64,000 bases of DNA. It comes from Siphlonurus alternatus. Taxonomy: Eukaryota > Arthropoda > Insecta > Ephemeroptera > Siphlonuridae. The stretch is from contig OX463783.1 in NCBI GenBank assembly GCA_949825025.1, positions 15,721,628-15,785,627 of the forward strand. The letters run 5' to 3'. Below, piece after piece: positions 10,031 to 22,088 of the stretch. The notes below the pieces were generated by a model that saw only the letters and a program-made list of their open reading frames with translations, was not told the DNA's origin and made no database searches. Numbering within the stretch: position 1 is the stretch's first letter; the number at the start of each line of letters is the position of its first letter. A program made the translations under genes and the position numbers.

Positions 10031-13000
10031 ATGGGTGATCCTATTATGAATGACAACAGATATGGTGATCCCATTAGAAATGATGGTGAGTATAAAATAA
10101 GACAGTATTGATACAGTAAAAAATTGTTTTGTTATTAAGGAATCCAAGAAATTATAGGTTTACCTTATATCAAAGAGTTTTTCCTATCCACACAATGTTA
10201 ATTATTTTTTACGGGACCGTGATCTGACTCACACGATCTCCTTTACTCAAAATCGAGTTTAACCTAACAACAAGTTACAACAAGTTATATTTACTGTAGC
10301 TGTAAATATAAATATTACCAATATAGCCAATATTTAGTGTACCTTTAGTACCAGCATTGTATAGATATTATCAATTAAATAAAAATGTATTTTAATAAAA
10401 ACAACTTACCTTTAATATGAATAGTTGGCAGCTTATTTTCACTCCAGCTGTTTGAAATCTGTTTAATAAAACAACAAGGTTATTGTAGCAATATATTCAT
10501 TCTTGGTCTTGTTTCTGCAGTGATTCTGCATGGTGTCCAATGTGTGGGTACTGAGCGTGATATCGAGCAGATGATGGTTAAACTGAGAAGTGACCCTGCT
10601 GCCTTGGAGAGACCTTACTTTGCAGACGTTGTTTGCCCGGTAAGCACACATGATTTGCAACTTGTTGAGATTATTTTTTACCAACTTGGTCGTATATACC
10701 TTCTAAACAACAGACTCCATTATAACTTCTTGTTACATAAATGTTGCAACGTTTATGCCATGTGAGTAGCCTTCCTGACCTAGCTGCTAGTGTTTATCTC
10801 TCTGTCTTTCTGACACAACGGGTCTTACATTTGTCCTAATTGCTGGTCTGTAAAATCAATAACAACAACCTTTTTAACATTACTCATGTACCATCCTTGC
10901 AATTTCGATGTTATAACCTGTAATTTGAGGTCAAGCAAGGCCGGTCGTTTTGCATTGCTCGCTGCTGCCGATGTGACACTTCTTCCATATATGACATTAT
11001 CACATTTGTTTAGCATTTAAAGGGTTTAAATGATAAAAAATGTAAGGGGGGGGGGGCCCTTACTTTCTTCATCACCTTGCTTCATGGCGAAATATTGTAA
11101 TGGAAAATTTTAGTTATCTCATTAACATTGTGAATATAGATAGGACAGGTAGTTGTCTTGTATGGTGCAAAATTCACTCTAAATTGTGACTTTTGGTATT
11201 CTGTAGCTAAAGTAACTGCACCCTAAGAATTTTTCTAAAATAAATGGAACATATCGACGTGGTAATGGAAAAATATTTTAACTCCATTTTGCTTACCAAT
11301 GGAGTTAGGATATTTTTCTGCTACCACATCAATATACTATCAAGAAGAGTCTATTGAACAACCCATAAAACCTATAATTTTTTCTTTTGAAATGATTTTA
11401 TTACAAGCTTTAAAAGCACCTCACTCTTCTTTGAGCTTCTGTTATTTTACAACTGTTTTCAGGATCCTATACTTGCACTTCATCATGCATGCAAGCAAGG
11501 CCACTTGAGGTGTGTCAGTAAGCTTCTCGAGGTTGGGGCACAACCAGACATGCTGGACAACAGGGCCTTCACCGCCATCCTGCACGCCGTGTCATACAGG
11601 TAATGAAGCAAAATTTTCCTCTCCATGTGCATCCTCATCATCCTACCTTCTGAATAAAAGTGTGCTCTTCTAAAATTATGACTGAACATTTTGAAAATAG
11701 CTGTTAGATAAAAATAGCTATACAAGTAAAAAATTTTTATTACGTAAAGTCAAGGGACCCAGGAAATTGGGTTTACCTTATATCGAGTTTACCTTATATC
11801 AAGTTTTTCCTATACCTGCAATACTAATTAATTTCTACGGGACCTTTACTCCGTTACTCAATATCGAGTTTTTACCTTATAACAAGTTACTTAGTAACAA
11901 GTTTTTACTGTACCTTGTTTCCATGCACACTCCTCGCCTCTGAAAAATTCCCTTTTGCAGCCTTGTTAATCATTATTCCCCATAAGAATAACACACGGCA
12001 TGGTGATTAACAAGACTGCAGTAGAGGACTTTTCAAAGTTGAGGAGTTTACAATAAAATGTATGCAAAAAAAAATTTTAGAGTATACAAACTTGTAGAAG
12101 AAAAATAAGATAACAAGATGGAATTTTATGCTTGGCAGACTGTATTTATGATCTTAACCTACGATTAAAAAATAAATTTAATTGCATATTGTTACCGAGC
12201 GAGTATCCACAGTTATCCTCCAGTCTTACTTAAACCTAGTCCTCAAATTATAATTTTTAACTCATTTTTTTTTTAATAAACCAATGAAATATTTTTAATT
12301 ATTAATGATCTAATTAAAAACAATCTAACACAACACATCCTCTATCTAATGATTCCATTATTTATTTCTGCAGGAATGACCCTACTGACCGTGCGAGCAT
12401 TGTGTCGCTGCTTCTAAGGCACGGAGCAGCACCAAACTACCCTCGAAACGCACGCAGCAAGACTCGATACCTTGAGACTGCAATTCGCAACACATTGATT
12501 CTTGCTGCCAAAGTTTTGCTGGAGAACGGAGCTGATACTGAAGATCTGGTGGTCAACGAGAAGGGAGGGAAATCTTTGCGTACAAACTTTGACCCTCCAG
12601 TTAGTTTAGCAATTCAACGTAGAAATAACGAAGCTTTTAATTTACTTTTACTTCACGGAGCTTCACTTGAATATTGTAATTTTTGGGATGAAAAAATTGT
12701 GTTGTTATTTAAAATCTTAGAACATTATAAATCAGCTGATGATGCTGCAGAGGCAGTAAGGATTTACTCTCAGTATGGTGGTAACTTATGGCTTGAGCAT
12801 GAAGGACAAAACATACTACAGGCACTCAAATGTCAAAATAGTCAATATTATTTTACAAGTGGTGATCGAGCAAAATTAGAAAGCACAATAGAAAATCTCA
12901 TGTTGAATCCAAACTCCTTGCTGGCTGCTAGTAGATTAGCCATCAGAAGAGCTGTAGGAGGCCAACTTTGGTGTAAGGCTGACAATTTACCTCTACCTCC

Positions 13001-13040
13001 TCAAATTAAGAGCTACCTAATGTTCCCAAATAATTCGTAA
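10031..13040 (+). CDS. Ankyrin-repeat and SOCS-box protein (ASB-type)
   Basis: Predicted substrate receptor of a Cullin5-Elongin B/C ubiquitin ligase. Exons 10031-10085, 10521-10639, 11463-11599, 12374-13040 join in frame to 325 residues. Ankyrin motifs are visible: 'ALHHACKQGHLRCVSKLLE.GA.PDMLD' in exon 3 and 'SIVSLLLRHGAAPNY', 'LAAKVLLENGADTEDL', 'AFNLLLLHGASLEY' in exon 4. The C-terminus is a SOCS box: BC-box 'SRLAIRRAVGG' followed by a Cul5-box-like 'LPLPPQIKSYLMF', the ending usual for ASB proteins. Exon 1 encodes only a short hydrophilic leader; its ATG is the one that splices in frame, but an upstream exon cannot be excluded. A pogo-like MITE sits in intron 1 and another in intron 3. 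The ASB subtype cannot be assigned by eye. Confidence 0.87.
10114..10296. mobile_element. pogo/Tigger-like MITE, copy 2 (ASB-gene intron 1)
   Basis: TA-flanked element, left 'CAGTAAAAAATTG', right 'TATTTACTG', with interior strings shared with copy 3 ('GGTTTACCTTATATC', 'TTTTTCCTAT'). Decayed. Confidence 0.6.
11723..11910. mobile_element. pogo/Tigger-like MITE, copy 3 (ASB-gene intron 3)
   Basis: Opposite orientation to copy 1 and strongly similar through 'GTCAAGGGACCCAGGAAATT' and 'CTCAATATCGAGTTTTTACC'. Right end 'GTTTTTACTG' is followed by TA; the left end is slightly damaged. Confidence 0.65.
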
Positions 13041-13504
13041 GTTCCTTTCGTGAGTTAAAATTTCCTATAAAAATGAAATTTTAAAGTTAAAGACTTTTCT
13101 GCAAAACATTTTTTAGTCTATAATTTTCATGATTCTTCAGAGCTTAAAAAAACTTCAAAATTTAAATTATTATATGCTAGTTTAATACTCAAATAAGCTT
13201 GAAGTAAATACATTATGGTTAATTATGGAGTCAAAATCTCCTGCTTTAATTAAAGTTGTCAAAGACCAATTTTTTAATTGCCAAGATTCAGAATAATAAA
13301 TAAAAAAAAAAATAAAAAAATGCATGCGTGCATGCATGAATGCAAGAAATATTTTATGTTTCATTGTTCAACAATTATATAATATGTATATATTTAACTG
13401 TTATATTTTGTGTTACTGTAAAATGTCCAGAATCTGATATGAAATGGCTAATTAATCTTAAGTACCAATGCCATTGTATGTTATATAAATTAAATAATAA
13501 TTAA

Positions 13505-13851
13505 GGGTAAGGTAACGCCACCAATGTTAAAAAAAATCCCTCTCACAAAAATTCTGAAAAAAATTTAAAATGTTCTCCTCTACACCCCCTATCAGTAGCT
13601 AAAATATCAGGTATACAAATACGATCTAGTTTTTGAGTTATGAATTTTTAAAGTTGACCAATTTAACATGGGAGTTTCATTTCTCCATGTTAAAGTAGTC
13701 AACTTTAAAATTTTATAACTCAAAAACTAGATCGTATTTGTATACCTGATATTTTAGGTACTGATAGGGGGTATAGAGGAGAACATTTTAAATTTTTGTC
13801 AGAATTTTTGTGAGAGGGATTTTTTTTAACATTGGTGGCGTTACCTTACCC
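13505..13851. mobile_element. TTAA-flanked hairpin MITE, copy 1
   Basis: 347-bp near-perfect inverted repeat with ends 'GGGTAAGGTAACGCC' and 'GGCGTTACCTTACCC', bounded by TTAA at 13501-13504 and 13852-13855. The TTAA target is characteristic of piggyBac-type transposition. The element at 33398 shares the ends but not the interior. Confidence 0.85.
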
Positions 13852-14042
13852 TTAATATTTGATAATTCTTTTGTGTACATTTATTTTAATTAATTATTTA
13901 ATACAATCATACCAATACCAGTACTTATTAGAAAGAAGAAAAATATAAGTACAGTAACAATGGCTGTAGTGGCAGCTAGATAGCCATCTTAATTATAATT
14001 AGTGTATTGCATGAAACACTAAAAAAAGTACCCACAGAAAGA

Positions 14043-14095
14043 AGTTGATTGATTGATTGGTTGATATTTTGGGGCAATTGACACATTTTGATCAT
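14043..14095. repeat. Dispersed repeat end with GATT/GGTT simple tail, copy 1
   Basis: A GATT/GGTT tract followed by 'ATTTTGGGGCAATTGACACA' recurs in inverse orientation at about 33105-33152. Looks like the 3' end of a retroposon with a simple-repeat tail. Confidence 0.4.
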
Positions 14096-15070
14096 GTATG
14101 CCCCCAAATAGAAAGAAGTTATTGAACAAGCTAAGTTTGGATGAATAGTATGAATACTGTATTATAATAATATAATATATATTTCAAATTGCTTTAAACA
14201 ATATAAATAGCTAGCTCTGTAAATTAAATACATGCAATCAATTCTTAAATTGAATCAGATGAACCATCTCATCAGCTAGCTAATCTAGAGAACATATTTA
14301 AAAACAAATATGATACTTAATTCTTATTTTGTATTTACAAACAGCTAGAGCTAATGTTTTAAAAACTCTAATGCTGGGTTTTCATTAAATGGCAAATTGA
14401 AAGTTCATTAAATTAGCAGCCTGTTTGAACCAATGTAAGTATTAGACACTTAAATCTATAATAATCTGAATTTGATTTTTTTGCAGCTAAATATGTTTTA
14501 ATTTTCAAATGGTGCATTAATTAAATGTAAAACATATACATCAAAAATAGATACATTAAATTTATCTTACAATTATATTTCGTGGGGGAAAAAAAAAAAA
14601 ATACCCCCACGCTTGATGACGCAACCCGCAATACTTATCTGCTACAAAAGTTGCCTATTTGCAAGGCACTTGTTGAAAAAACTAATTCTAGCATTCTAGG
14701 TCGAGTTCACGAAGGACCGTGAAGTTAAATTCAGTCACTTATGACCAGTACCCTACAACAGGGTTCAGTTTTGAAGCTAATAAATCAAATTAATTAATTT
14801 TTAATAAATGTTAAATGCTTTCCATAAATTATATAATTTTCTCTGATTCAGGCGATTGTGATGGGTACAATAAAAATAAAATGCAGATACATATTTTCAG
14901 TTTACATCAAGTCTGCATTAACTATTAAATATTTACAAAATCTTATACAAACATTATAACTTAGTTAACAAAATTACATTTTAGGGTGTGAACAAAGTCT
15001 GTGCATGTCACGAAGAGTATACCATACGGTTTCACATCAGCAGCGCCGTGAGGGGGAGGGGCTGCTTCTG

Positions 15071-17095
15071 TCATCGTCTCCACAGAAACCTCGTCAGCCG
15101 TGATGCCGCTGACTCATGATCAATCCTGCGACAAAAATTCATTTATTTTTTATAGGATCGATACACCCTTAATTATATAAATATGCCATTCACTCTTTGA
15201 AGCTTTATTAAAGCAGGGTAACGGTTAGGGTCAACTGTAGGGATGAGGAGAATGGTGGTCACTGCCTTTGTTATGCATGTCAATATTCGCTCAAGAGAGA
15301 CTGAGGGAACCGCGGAAAACCCCCCACAGCATCAGGACGCATACCTCTACTTTTTATCAATGGACCAAAATGGTTTCAAAATTTAAATTTGGAAAAGTAC
15401 AGGTGAACTAAAGGCAGGGCGAGACGTCCTATTATATACTCCGATCACGGAAAAATTAAAAAAATATCGATTGTCAAGAAAAATGCAATAAACTTATATG
15501 GTGGCAAATTTTAACCTTTAAAACACAATTAATCAATTGCTTAATTAGAACGATGTCATCATTAGAGAGATAAAAGTGCAGATTTAGGATGAGAGAAAAT
15601 CCTGAAATTATTTTGTCACGTGGTATAGAAAAGATATATATGGGAGATGTATAGAACATTAATTATTTTCCCCTGCACTCCCATTTAATTTTTTAACATT
15701 ATAACCTTTTTATCTATGATATGAAAACCCCTCATTGATAATAATAGTTAACCAACTTTAATAAGAAGTAATAACTAATAACTAATAACTAATAACTTTA
15801 TTAGCTAATAACTTTTCAACTAATATACATTTATATTTTATCTAAGGGCAATTTAATTAAATATTTTTTATTGACTGCATGGAGTGCATGGTAATAATTT
15901 TCACAATTTTTAGCTTCATTTTTAGTAAAATAAGTTTATAGTACTTAATTTCCAAAACATTTGGTTGTATTGTCAAAGAAATTTAAGAGATGCTTATGAA
16001 ACTATTAATAAAAAATTCTCACATTTAATTTAAAATAAATTAATGTTCGAATAAAAAATATTTGTATTGTAAATCTCAATACAAGCTATATGCAATTTTG
16101 ACATTATAAATGACATCAATATATGATTAAAAAATTATAAACCTCTTATCCAAACTAAAATTGTATTGAGTGTATTATAACGTTGTACGTAATTAATAAA
16201 TTACTCTTGAAAAGTTTTTAGTAATTAAATTTTACAATTACCATGATAACTTAATTAAAATGTACGTCATAACATACTCGCGAGTAACTCGATCGTCGTA
16301 AGACAATATAATGTGCATGCATGACGTTATATAATATATTCTACGTCTGTTGTCGAGATCGAGATGCATTTAAAAGTAGTGTAGAACCATACGTTTTCAT
16401 GACGGTGTTCAATATCGGATTCGTTGACGACGGATTTATATAATTATTCTTAATGAGGCATATCGTCGAATCCTTATTAAACACCGTCGTGTGAACGTAG
16501 CGAATGATACTGTTAATGGAATATTGTCCTCAATTTTTTTTTATTGCAGAAATGGATAGAGGGTGCAAAGTTATGCTATCCTGATTTTTTTCAGATTTTT
16601 TTGAGACCTGGAACTATTTTTAAAAAATTATTGAAAGTCCTTTTTGTGACGTCACGCGGCGGCAAGTCCTATCTTTTTCTTAAGGAGCGGCGTCTCGTGA
16701 CGTCACAAAAAGGACTTTCAATAATTTTTTAAAAATGGTTCCCGCGGGCTCTAAAAAATCTGAAAAAAATCAGGGTAGCATAACTTTGCACCCTCTATCC
16801 ATTTCTGCAATAAAAAAATGAGGACAATACTCTATTGAACACAATTACAAGCAATAAATTCAAAATTATTTTTCTTATTTTTTAGTATCAATACATTAAT
16901 CTTTTTATACATAAATACTTACATGGGGGCGGGGGCTTCCCAAAACTTGCGTATTTTCCAAATTCTCCAACGTAATATGTCTAAAATAAGTAGGAATACA
17001 ATGGATAGGCCAAATGCTAATAAATATGATCTTCCTATAAGATTGAAAATAATTGCTACGATGATAAAATAGGTAACATCTCCAGTTAAAAACAT
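15071..17095 (-). CDS. Tentative small membrane-hairpin protein, two exons, 75 aa
   Basis: I do not recognise this protein. Exon 16923-17095 encodes an N-terminal stretch with two adjacent hydrophobic segments ('YFIIVAIIFNLIGRSY' then 'LAFGLSIVFLLILDI'), followed by a basic 'RWRIWKIRKF' stretch and 'WEAPAP'. It ends at a good donor (GTAAGT). Exon 15071-15125 follows a 'TTTTTGTCGCAG' acceptor in matching phase and adds 'IDHESAASRLTRFLWRR' before TGA. The layout suggests a hairpin or two-pass membrane protein with a basic cytosolic tail. The frame stays open upstream of the chosen ATG for at least 22 codons, so an upstream exon is possible. The intron carries hairpin MITE copy 4. AT-rich chance ORFs are common here, hence modest confidence; the correct splice phase and charged tail favour a real gene. 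Confidence 0.38.
16515..16836. mobile_element. Hairpin MITE family H, GAGTATT-end type, copy 4
   Basis: Compact copy of about 320 bp: ends 'AATGGAATATTGTCCTC' and 'GAGGACAATACTCTATT', core 'GCAGAAATGGATAGAGGGT' and its complement, and two TGACGTCA sites flanking the loop 'GGCGGCAAGTCC...'. A good reference for the intact structure. Confidence 0.85.
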
Positions 17096-17709
17096 TTCTC
17101 TTGAGCAAAAATATTCTCGATTCACAAAGATTTTAAAATCGTCCCTTTGTGTGTACAACAATGGAAAAATAATTTTTATTATAAATTGTTATTGTTTATT
17201 ATAATGATCAAGGTTCCTTTATAAAGGAACGTTGATAATGATTTTATATTCCATGCGCAATTAATTTTTGCAATATTACTGCAACCAAAAAATTAAAATA
17301 TGAAAATATATGCAAGGCAAAGTAATATAGAAATTAACTAATTAAAAATAATAAAATTGATAATAAATAATAATGTATATATATTATAATTTACGTAGAT
17401 CAGGAAAACTAATTATTCATTAAAAATATTTAAGTTTTGCTAATTAGTACCTAACTGCAATTTTACTTTAAAATCATAACATTGAAATTTCAATCAGCAA
17501 CAAAAATCAAATTAAATAGAGCAGGAAATCACAAGATAAGAATAATTTTATTAACTATACATGTAATTAATATTCTTAGAGTAATAACATTTTAAATTTA
17601 CATTAGAGTTAATTGATTGCTGCTGTACGTAACATAAACTAATTATTTTAGCTGTGTGCTGCAGTATATAATGAGCACTGCAAGATCATTGCTCATTTCA
17701 TCAGCAGAT
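17096..17709. other. AT-rich spacer between two divergent predicted genes
   Basis: About 0.6 kb of very AT-rich DNA between the tentative minus-strand gene and the plus-strand paired-cysteine gene. No clear promoter motif seen. It contains a short palindrome 'AAGGTTCCTTTATAAAGGAAC' split around 17210-17231. Confidence 0.3.
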
Positions 17710-20614
17710 ATGGCCACCGACGCAGCTCTTTTAATTATAGTCGTGAGTACTGTCTTTAATTTATATATATATTTTTTAAATGTGTTTATTCCAAAAAACA
17801 TATTAATGACACTTTACATAGATTATTACAATAATTAAAAAATAATATTTGCGGCTACTCTCTATTCTTAATTCTGTAATGTTAGCAAACTATTGCATTT
17901 TGTGTCATATTAATTGACGTGACGATTAAAAAAATATTAATTTAACAAAATTTTGATTTTTAAGTAATTAAATAATTTTTATTTTTAAGATTCAGCATTA
18001 AAATGTTATATTTTATACTTTATCATGAAATTTCCAATTAATTTTTCAACATGGTGTTTTCCATCTGCATGTGTTTCATGAATAATTCATATATAATTGA
18101 TCATAATAATTTATTGATACAATATCTGATTCTATTTCTTTGAAACAATTACTAAATAAATCCATTTATATTCATTATATATGATTATAATATTATTATA
18201 ATAAAAAGATTTAAAAAACAGCAACATTAAACAAAATATAACCCTCTTAGCAAGCCTCCAGTCTGCTAAGCACCCACAAGAGATATTAAGGGCAATTCTG
18301 CATACAGTATATTATTATATATGATTGCTGGTTGAATTGAAGTGTTACGTCATTTGTTGGACGTGTCTCGTATCATTCACAATCAAACGATTTTTTTTAA
18401 GAAACATTTTTCATTGAATTATACTTGTACTTAAACAATGATAAGGTATCTATTTTAATTATGTGCTAGAATTTACAGCTATATGGTATATATTATATAC
18501 AAACAATGTATAATGTACGTACGTGCCAGTTTTTTTCATGACAATTAATAATGAAAAAAAAAAAAAAATAGTAAATATCATACTATTATAAAAGAAAATG
18601 TAATTCATGTTTTTAGATAAAAAAAGAGAACGGTATTTACAAAAAACGAACTACAGGACTGCATTTTGAATAAATACATATAACTTTATTTTAGGTTTAT
18701 TTTTTTAACACAAATTATCAAAATTTAGAAAAAAAAAACTCTCTAAATATCGTTTGTCTTCATTCTTTACGAATTATACAGATATCACTTTTTAAGTGAG
18801 ACTGCAAGAGACGTAAAATTTAATATTTTTCTCAATGGATTATCTTGACTGCCAGTATAACATTAATTATAACATTGAAAATAATAAAATAACTATGACA
18901 GTGTGTATTAAATGTTTTAGACTTTTTAACTTAAATTCAATAATTTCTCATTATGTTTTCTAATTTTTTTGTTAATCATGTTTCCTGAATTATTTTTTAC
19001 AGATTGCTGTTTGTGTGTTAGGGGGAGAATCGTTCGTTCGTCGGCTCGACTACCCAGCGCCCTCAAGTAATTAAAATCATTTTCTTTAGTAATCCAGCAT
19101 TTTTTCACAGTTAAATTGCCCGTAATGAAATTCTCTTTTTTTTTATGATAAAATAATAATAAATCTAAAAAATTCTGGAAATAAGTAATTTTTTGTAATA
19201 TATATAATTATTATTATATATATTAAAATGATATTAATGTCTGAATGTCATAATGTGAATTATGTATTAATTAATATATAGTATTAATTTTCATATTTGT
19301 ATAGTTGATCTATATTTTTATTAATTATTTTATAATTAGATTATTTTATATGTGCGTATTAGCATTTAATATTTATATCATGTTTACAATATTCTTTATT
19401 CTCAATCTCCAGGTCCTCTCAAAGGCGATGACAACAGTCAACCATTACGAGCAAATGTAAACTTCGAACGCAGAATTTTGACGAAGCGATCACCAACAGA
19501 ACGTTGCAATTCTTACATGCATCCATTATTATGTCAATCAGAAGATGATATTAATTTCCCTACTGATATAAACAGAAATTGCGATCCCAATGACGCGAAC
19601 TGTGATTTGAAAATTTTTAATCGAATTAAACGAGAGAGTGAACCAGAATATAATAGAACTTGCGACAAAAGCAGTGATGAACCATGTTTTGTACAGTTTA
19701 TAAATCGAGAATTGAATAAAATTAAAGAAAGTTTAGATAAAAAAATTAATGATCTTTCTAGTAAGATTAGTATGTCTAGTAGAACATTAATAAGTGATGA
19801 CGATAGTCCTTCGAATAAAAAACCTAAGGAAGAATCTAATATTAAAGATTGCGATCCAATTAATGAAAATTGTGATAAAACTCGAAGTTTGGACCAGTTT
19901 GTGGAGAACTTGATTAACAAGAATCAGTCGAGCAAAGCAGTGTCTCCTCCACAAAAATCTTATGAATCAGGAAATATTAATATGAGAGATCCTACTGAAA
20001 CTATGTCTCCTAAACATCAACCTGAATCAGGATATATTAATATCAGAGATCCTACTGAAACTATGTCTCCTCCACATAAACCTTATGAATCAGAATATAT
20101 TAATATGAGAGATTCTATTGAAACTATGTCTCCTACGCATCTTCCTTATGGATTAGGATATATTTATGTCGATTATCCAACTGAATCCATGTATGATCCT
20201 ATAAATTCACCTTACAATTCAGAATATATGGATTATCCAAATGAAATAACGGATTATCAAATTAACCTTGACTATTTAAGATTGCCACCACCATGTACTC
20301 CAAACGATTTCATCTGTACTCAGTTTTATAATTGCATGAAAATTATGATAATACTAATTTATCACAATAGTCCTTATAGCTTACCGGACATTGAAAATGG
20401 TATTCCAACTGATGTGACATGCCCCTGTGCTAGTAATGATTACGAATGCTTGCAGCGTTATAATTACATGCAGACTATGTTACCAATGAGGCAATTTGTT
20501 TATTCTCAATCAAGAAATGTGAACCCTGGCTATCCTGCCCCATGTTCTGAAGATGACCAGGAGTGTCAAGAAGCCATGCTTGGAATCAGTCCCAGAATGG
20601 GATCACAATTTTAA
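17710..20614 (+). CDS. Unrecognised secreted protein with six paired-cysteine modules (432 aa)
   Basis: No family recognised. Exons 17710-17742, 19003-19066, 19413-20614 join in phase. The joined N-terminus 'MATDAALLIIVIAVCVLGG' is a convincing signal peptide split across exons 1 and 2; an in-frame ATG 39 bases upstream (17671) is an alternative start. The mature part is acidic and has basic cleavage-like sites 'LTKR|S' and 'RIKR|E'. Six short cysteine pairs follow one pattern, a loop of six or seven mostly acidic or polar residues: CDPNDANC, CDKSSDEPC, CDPINENC, CTPNDFIC, CASNDYEC, CSEDDQEC. In the middle is a tandem repeat of about 24 residues around 'INMRDPTETMSP' (three good copies and one decayed), rich in Pro and Tyr. 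The pattern suits a secreted structural, matrix or precursor protein; function is unknown. Reading frame and splicing support a real gene. Confidence 0.75.
17743..19412. other. Introns 1 and 2 of the paired-cysteine gene
   Basis: Very AT-rich introns of about 1.26 kb and 0.35 kb around the 64-base exon 2. No repeat with clear ends was recognised. Confidence 0.5.
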
Positions 20615-21491
20615 TCTAAAAAAGACGCTGAACATCCTCCGTTTACATCATATTAGGTCAATTGTTTTAATTGAAGCATTTTATGATATAAAATGGTCTG
20701 TATAAAAGAAACCTTTATATTATAACTTCTTAATGCAGTTTTATTCAAATTTTCTTAAGATTCGGATTAAATTATAATTCAAAATACTGAAATATTATTT
20801 TTAAATAATAAAAAATCTTTTTTGTTTAATTATTTAACCCAATTAAGACATAAAAATTGTAACCATAATTTTCTTTATCAAATAAAATTACAATTTTTAA
20901 TTGACATGATCTATATTTTTACATGTTTATTTAACGTAAAATTTCCTAACTTTTTATTGAACGACGAAATAAATAAAAGATTAACAATTAAAAAAATATA
21001 TCTCATCGCGAAGTTATAGGCAACTTACTCAGCATGACATAATAATTTCCTTGCTAGTTAGGTGTGTGTGTATTGTGATATAGTATCAGTCTGCAATTTA
21101 TAACCCTATAATTTATTATACATTATAAGTTTCACATGACATATATGTTAAGTTAAATTTTACCACTTCTCAGCTCTAGGTTAAGCCTTCTGTATAAGAC
21201 AGTGTATAACACAACAAGGACAAAAGAAAATTTCTAAAAAAAAAAAAAAAAAAAAAAAAGGCATTATCTCTCTTAATAAAAACTCCCTTAAAGTTTTAAT
21301 TAATTTCAGTGTAAAACAAACTTTTGCTGTATATTGGTAAATAGTTATTCATAAAATAATAGTAACCATTTTATTAAATTTATTTTTGATATTTCTTGAA
21401 ATCAGTACTATTTTCATTAGAAGATTTTTAAAATAAAATTAAAATAATGCTATAAACTTAAAATATACGGGTAGAGTTTTTTTTTACTATG

Positions 21492-21643
21492 AGAAAACTA
21501 CCAGATTGAATTTGCTCAAACTATAATTAATAATTAAGCGATAAAGTTTTAGAATATTTTCTATTTTTAAAAATTTATTTCATTCGATTCCGTCGTAAAA
21601 AAAATGTACTCTGACTTCAGCAGTAATTGAGATTCATCGTTAA
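21492..21643. repeat. Direct repeat, downstream copy (near peroxidase 3' end)
   Basis: Similar to 22591-22730: both carry 'GATTGAATTTGCTCAAAC'-like, 'ATTTATTTCATTCGATTC' and 'GAGATTCATCGTTAA' blocks in the same order. The pair straddles the last coding exon of the peroxidase gene. Confidence 0.65.
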
Positions 21644-21842
21644 TAGGATCTACATTATTGCAATATTAAAACACAATTTTTACAAGTATTATAAATAATT
21701 AATCAGTACTTTATTTGTAGAAACTATAATATTTAACAAAGCATTTTATATACAAATATATATTCACAAAATAAACAACAAAGAAAAAATATACACTATA
21801 TTTATAAGCATCTGGAAGGAGGATATTTGAAAATATTACCTA

Positions 21843-21985
21843 AAGTCTGTTCGTAAACCCTGCCTGGGTGTAGTCTGACGTCAGCTCACCTGAATTTTTA
21901 GCTTGCTCCATCCTCGGAGTTGGTGTAAGAAAAAGTACACCAGAACTGGCATGGTCAGGGTTTACGAACGACCTACTTATACAAA
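21843..21985. mobile_element. Small inverted-repeat element with GTTCGTAAACCCTG ends
   Basis: Left 'GTTCGTAAACCCTGCC' is matched by right 'TCAGGGTTTACGAAC'. The centre contains a TGACGTCA. About 140 bp; ends resemble those of the element at 41845-42008. ACCTA occurs just outside both ends but not symmetrically, so the target duplication is unclear. Confidence 0.5.
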
Positions 21986-22088
21986 GATATTTATAAAAAT
22001 AATATCAGATGTGCAATAAATTGAAATGAATTTCATTGAAGGCGCATTCAGTGTTTTAACAATTAATACAACATTTTTATCGGAGGCT

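Larger units (their letters stand above)
13041..15070. other. Spacer downstream of the ASB-type gene
   Basis: AT-rich, no exon recognised apart from the tentative gene ending at 15071. It holds the TTAA-flanked hairpin at 13505-13851 and a 'GGTTGATATTTTGGGGCAAT' repeat near 14059. AATAAATAAA around 13293 could serve as the ASB poly(A) signal. Confidence 0.45.
20615..22088. other. Convergent 3' spacer between paired-cysteine and peroxidase genes
   Basis: Low-complexity AT-rich DNA. It contains one member of a direct repeat (21492-21643) and a small inverted-repeat element at 21843-21985. Several AATAAA and TTTATT hexamers could serve either convergent gene. Confidence 0.4.

Noticed and set aside
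15000..15110. Alternative minus-strand frame reading 'SGITADEVSVETMTEAAPPP' and on
   Set aside because: It would need a poor acceptor (GTCAG) and does not match the phase of the upstream exon, while the neighbouring 'GTCGCAG' acceptor does.
19534..19920. 128-residue antisense frame within the paired-cysteine gene
   Set aside because: Shadow of the plus-strand exon; leucine/serine-rich composition follows from antisense reading of acidic codons.
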